Assembly: GCA_020698575.1 (NCBI GenBank)
Contig: CM036253.1
Span: 33,347,719 to 33,411,718 of the forward strand
Length of the DNA stretch: 64,000 nucleotides
Reading direction: 5' to 3'
DNA from: Bostrychus sinensis
Taxonomy: Eukaryota; Chordata; Actinopteri; Gobiiformes; Eleotridae
Shown: positions 59,130 to 64,000 of the stretch, in pieces
How the letters are laid out: every line of letters begins with the position of its first letter
How positions within the stretch are numbered: the stretch's first letter is position 1
The notes under the pieces: generated by a model
The model's input: the letters and a program-made list of their open reading frames with translations, nothing else
Told to the model about the DNA's origin: nothing
Databases searched by the model: none
Translations under genes and position numbers: made by a program

Positions 59130-60160
59130 AAAAGTCCATTCGCGCTCAACTAACTTTATGGCTAATGCGCAATAGATTTCTTAACTTGCTGTGTATTTTT
59201 AGACTCGTCTAAGTCTACACACTCCTGTCCTGAACCAGCCTGGACCCATCCTCAGACACCCGGCGCTGCATGGCCTGTGCGTGACCCCGGCGCCCTAAAG
59301 GTGGATCGTTTACTCCTGGGCTGTCTGACTCTGCTGTGGGAGCGGACATATCGCCGCCGTGCCCCGGGGTTACAGTGCCCTGAACTCGGCCTGTTATGAC
59401 TGAGTGGCCTGAGGGGTTCCGGAGGTCTGGGAATGTCCGAGTAGGGAGCTTCGCCAGGTCAAGGGAGGCCCCTGGAGTGGTGGGAGTGGAGTGGTGCGCT
59501 GGGTACGGGGTATGCACGGGTCAGAGGCAGTGGAGCTCATCGGTCAGCAGCTTACTGTCCCCTGCGTGAACCCGCGCGCCACAGCTCTGCCGATTCAACA
59601 ACCATCGATTTAGTTCTTTTCGATAACCAGCGCGCATCTTTCCGCCATTAGTTTTCTACTTTTCCACGCTTTAGCAGCTCCCCACCAGAGACCAGCGTCT
59701 TCCTTTTTTATTTCTAATCCTCTCCGCATTGATTGGTGGTGGGGTCATACAAGGAGTGAGCGCGCTCAGCAGATCGCCAGCGGCCTGCGAATGCCCTGCC
59801 ACGATCGTTCCGCAGTTCATTTGGGGGAAAAAAAGCCTCGCGGATCGTTTGTTTTCGAGCGAAATTGTTTTGGAGCGCGACCGAGAGAGTATCCATTAAC
59901 CAGCGCACTCCCTCGCTTCTTTTAATTTTTCTCTTTCCAGCCTCCACCCCGTTGCATCCCTCTCTCCAGTTGAGCGCAGGAGAAATTATTCATATTCCCA
60001 GGGCGGTGTGTTCGCACCTGGTTTGCACACATACACTCGCACACGGGCAAGATCTCATTAAAAGCTACGGGCCTAAACCTACACGCCACTTTATAACCGA
60101 GGAAATCCAGACAAAAACGCATAACAAGCTCCAGTGAACCCGGAATTAGTCACTTCCAGT
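59130..60160. promoter_or_regulatory. CpG-rich block
   Basis: CpG is high from 59220 to 60110 and the DNA is free of repeats. On the minus strand a donor-like ACA|GTAAGC lies near 59547. A minus-strand promoter region is possible. No protein frame resembles a known family. Confidence 0.3.
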
Positions 60161-61040
60161 AGTGTCACATTTTACGCACAACCTTTTTTGGAAAGTTCTA
60201 CAGAATGCAATCTTTTTGTTACAAAATTTGAGGGTACGGAAATGGTCAAAATTGGCACAATCTATAAGTTCTGACATAAAAAATAATATTGGTGAACTCA
60301 TAAGAGCATAATACACATGGGGAATGACAGCAGCCAATAAAATGTTATAAAATTGCAACGCCACAAGCTTAACCTATCAGTGAACCGTGCTCCAAACACG
60401 GCTTCTGTGCGTAGTTTCATATTTCAGTGTGCTGGAACCAAATGGGGGCACAGTAGCAATTTGACTATAAAGTTTTGCTGATGTAAGCTGGAACTGGTGC
60501 CAAAAGGTGATTCTAAATAGCAATGGTTTAGTAAAAAATATCTTTAAAATGTACATATATCCTGCTCCTGTGAGAATGTTTTCATCTTTATTGTGTAAAA
60601 ATAGGCTTTGACTTTCAATATAGGTGGCCTCGTATCCAAAGTGAAACAAACAACGTTTGGCTAATGTGGTTAAATGACTGATAACAAGAATTGAAACGTG
60701 ATTCCTGTTTCCAGTTGTCATGTAATATTTTAGACACATAAAGTATAATGTTTTATTCTATATTTTTATTATATTTTAAGCGAATAGATTACATACAGGT
60801 GGCCTAATATTCAAATTACCACAAGTTCCTAAAACGTTAAAACGAAATAGGATGTAGACTGAACGTGATGAACTAAAAGAATCAGGCGAAAAGTTCTATT
60901 CCAAGCATATTTCAGTACATTATTGTCCATACACTGATATGTTATGGTATATTTTATTATTGGTTATGCGAAATTTAAACGTTATGTTTTTGTGTGGGTA
61001 TTATGGAATGTTACTCTATAACAAAGCAATTTCCACCAGT
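60161..61040. other. AT-rich non-coding stretch
   Basis: No gene or repeat is recognised. Confidence 0.4.
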
Positions 61041-62250
61041 TTCTACTCAGAAAAAGCAACTTTATGAATAAATATAGCAAAGAAATAATAAGGTCTGAAT
61101 TTTAGGAAGGAGCAAAGCCTTCTTGCATGCATTACAATACAACACGTCACAGCCAAACACGTAACGCCTTCATCCCCACTACACGCCTGGCCAAACTGAC
61201 GCAGAGGTGTCACCAGAAGCAACACATGGGCAAAGTTTATACAAAACAACCAAAATGCGTGACTGTACTCAGAAGACTCCAACACAAACATTCTAAAAAA
61301 AATAAAAATAAAAAAACTTTCCCCAAAAGTCCCGTGCGTAAAAATCAAAGCGCTGGAGGCCACACATGCCCCCTTGCTCCTGACCTCGCCAAATGCGCAC
61401 AGGGGGCAATAAAACCATAAAAACGCCACTGAGCTGTCACAAACTGAGCCAAATATAGAAAAAAGGGCAGGGACAAGATGGCAAAAAATGTCAAAATGGC
61501 ATTCCCAGGCCACTCTTACCTCGCCTCGACGCCGGGCCATGGTGTCTTCCTTCCTCTCCAACTCTGTATCTATGTGGGATTTTCTTCTTCCCAACGTGGT
61601 AGGAAAAGTTTATGAGAATAGTTGTGGGGTGGGAAGGGGAGGGAGGTGTGTGGATGGGTGTTTATGCGTGTACACAGAGTTTGAGGAGGGTGAAGAGAAG
61701 GAAGGGGGGTCGCCTTCAGAATGTCTTCCAAGACGTCTTCTGCTACTTGGTTCTTTCTTTCTCCAGCGGCAGAAGGGGTCTTGTGTGTGGCTGACAATGG
61801 AAGAGTTTAAAGACGTGATTAATGATTGCTACTTGTATAATTCTCGCATTTTTCTTGAGGTGCCATCCCCTTCTGTCTTGTCCACCAAATAATGGCGGTG
61901 AACTTTTTCAGGGGTGGGGTATAGTGTGGGTATCTGCTCCCCATTCACAGAAGAAGCAGAAGGGCGCAGCTGATAAAGGAGGCAGCCAAAGAATAAGGAT
62001 TCCTCGGTGGATTTTATTGTGAGCGGTGTCAGCCGAGCGCAAATTCATTTATTTCATGTGGGACTGCGGCGCTCTGGGGCTTATTGTGGAGCACATATGT
62101 GTGAATATTGGGAGGGAGGGGGTTCTGTTTAGATGCACCGGTATATGACTAGGGTTATGTGGCAGAAACGACAGCGGTCGGTGGACACAAATATTATCCC
62201 GCGTGAGGTGCAGCCGCGGGGCAGATGGAGGAGGGGACTGATACAGTATA
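61041..62250 (-). promoter_or_regulatory. CpG-bearing block with a minus-strand donor behind a Kozak ATG
   Basis: The minus strand reads GACACCATGG at 61546-61537, a near-ideal start context. It opens seven codons (MARRRGE) that end exactly at a consensus donor GAG|GTAAGA (last exon base 61520). The upstream 300 bases are GC-rich. This fits a distal first exon in the hoxb3 direction. Mammalian HOXB3 is known to have distant upstream promoters. Confidence 0.35.
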
Positions 62251-63690
62251 TGGTATTTCTCTAAAAAACAGTAGTAACAAAGGACAAGGGAGTGAAATGT
62301 ACAAACACTACAGACATGGCAAGATTTTAGTATATGGGCTTCCCATTAAAATATGCGTATATGCCCAGGTGGTGGAGTGGTAATTTCATCTAAAAATCCA
62401 TTCTAATGTTTAGATTTTTGTGATTCAATTTAGACATCTTAGAGTAGAGGGCAGAAATAAAATGTGGCATTTCTAGACTATAATCATTATTTTTAAAGGT
62501 ACACTTTGTACTTTGTGTTTATTTATTTATTTATTTTTTATTCATGAGGTATGGATAGCTTTAGTTCATGGATTACTTAAAGAAATATATTTTTATAGAA
62601 CTGATATTAAACCAGAAGAGTGGACTAAGGATTTTTACTATTTAATGAGTTGCTATATTTGCACAAAATGCATTGTACCATGAAAATGTATTCTATTTTA
62701 TTATTCCAATGAATAGCAATTAAATAAAAGGCACAATGATGACCAAAGGAAGGCTGTACCATGGATTCTTAAAGCAAGAGGCACTTTATAGAGGTGTGTA
62801 TTTATTTATATTTTATATGTTTTGGTGACTATAAATGTGGCTGAATCCTTGTATGGAATGCAGAATCACAGAAATGTGCATTAAAAAGAATCTGGACATA
62901 TAGTCTATTATTGTTTTGCTATTGTTGCACTGTGCTTAGTTTGCTGCAAGGTGCAATATTAAATGTCCAAATTGGATAAAAGAATATTGGTTTTATCTTC
63001 TGTATGGAGAGACAATCTAATAATAGATGCGCAAGTAGAATGGTGACCAAATAGAAGACACATATTACTGTTGTGTCTGTGCCAAAGCTAAAAAAAACAA
63101 CAAACAAACAAACAAACAAACAAACAAAAAAAAAAGGCTCTATAGTTTTGTTATAACAATTACGCCTATTCATTCTTAGATGAATGTGCATTATGTAATG
63201 TTTACACTTCTATTGAATACCACGTGATGTTTGTTTGCATAGTTTTGCACGCACCATTTCAAAATCTGCTTTGAATTTTACACTCTTGCACTTTTTACGC
63301 TCAACAATAACAATGTCAATAAACTAACAAGCCATCAGAGAGTGAAATCAAATGGAGGACTGGGGATCTATCTTCAAATAAACCACGTCAAAGGATTAAA
63401 TCCGAGCGTCAAAGAGCGAATGAAGAGATCGTGCGTAATGACGATAGTTTTTTCCATTACAAAACTACATTCAGTGTCAATAAACAGATTTGACTGTGTT
63501 TCTGTTTGTATTAGAAGATCCTCGTGAATACCCTTCAGATAAAAAAAAGAAAAGAAAAAAAAAAAAAGAACACTGTAAGTACCTTGAATTTAATTGCACA
63601 GCTGTGTGTATGTCAGTGCAAGAATATAAAAGATTTTCGGCTAATATCTTAAGTGCGATGGTTGAACAGATACCAAAAAATGGCACGGTT
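62251..63690. other. AT-rich non-coding stretch
   Basis: (CAAA)n lies at 63101-63127 and an A-rich purine run at 63540-63570. No gene is seen. Confidence 0.4.
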
Positions 63691-64000
63691 TAGTGACACT
63701 GTAAATGCAATCAGTGCATATCTAAGCAAGGTTTAAAATAATAATTAATACGGCGTAAAACAATGCGTAAAAGGTGAGAAAGGCTGTGGAGACGATTTAC
63801 GCAAACAGAGCCTCGTTCCGAGGCAGTGCACAGTGAGGAGCGTGCGTTTTGCGCCAAGAGCCTTTCATAAATAGAAAGAAAACAGATAAATGGGCAGCGC
63901 GAGTCTCAGTGGCAAGAGGCCCAGGGAGAAATCAACCAACAAGTAATAGGGAATCTTCTCTGGGCCGAGGAATACGAGCGGACCAATTTGGGGGGCACAC
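63691..64000. promoter_or_regulatory. CpG-bearing block running off the window edge
   Basis: Within about 60 bases it has GGCGTAAAACAATGCGTAAAAGG and TTTACGCAAAC-type words, then 'gagcctttcataaatagaaa'. It probably belongs to the next conserved block of the cluster. Confidence 0.3.

Overview
The window is a stretch of vertebrate Hox cluster, almost certainly from a teleost fish. It carries one protein-coding gene, a Hox paralogue-group-3 gene of the B class (hoxb3), on the minus strand. Coding exon 1 is 13636-14215 and coding exon 2 is 4454-5304; joined they give a 476-residue protein with the IFPWMK hexapeptide, a Hox3 homeodomain and the Hox3 C-terminal end. Fish origin is inferred from the protein's closeness to fish hoxb3, from SINE and hAT-like repeats of types common in teleosts, and from dense short tandem repeats. 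Species cannot be read from the sequence.

Layout. 1-3590: repeat-rich flank on the hoxb2 side. 3590-4450: conserved-looking downstream DNA and the 3' UTR with a poly(A) signal. 4454-14215: hoxb3, with an 8.3-kb intron swollen by mobile elements and a 1.2-kb minisatellite. 14216-24250: 5' leader region with a splice acceptor at 14393, a CpG-rich block near 18.0-18.5 kb, a candidate 67-bp exon at 22.6 kb and a TATA promoter at 24.24 kb, all in hoxb3 orientation. 24.3-64 kb: no recognisable protein gene. Here CpG-rich, conserved-looking blocks (27.6, 30.4, 33.0-33.4, 36.8-38.4, 39-41.6, 42.7-44.7, 46.9-47.6, 49.0-49.7, 53.0-53.5, 55.3-55.6, 56.9-57.2, 59.1-60.2, 61.0-62.3 and 63.7-64 kb) alternate with AT-rich, repeat-laden stretches.

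No hoxb4 coding exon and no mir-10 hairpin lie in the 49.8 kb upstream of the hoxb3 start. In a compact teleost HoxBa cluster hoxb4a would be expected within this distance. I therefore lean towards the HoxBb cluster (hoxb3b, where hoxb4 is lost in teleosts), but an expanded HoxBa cluster is not excluded.

The upstream DNA probably serves as the regulatory and alternative-promoter domain of hoxb3. It holds TATA boxes and splice donors in the minus orientation, Hox-PBX type sites, a perfect DR1 nuclear-receptor site and many copies of TGCGTAA/TTACGCA. The repeat content is notable. It includes a hAT-like family carrying an internal, expandable minisatellite; a tRNA-derived SINE in six copies; a TTAA-type element in four copies; and about eight long (TAA)n arrays. 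All conserved-element and exon calls outside the coding exons are inferences from sequence texture and splice or promoter motifs, because no alignment could be run.
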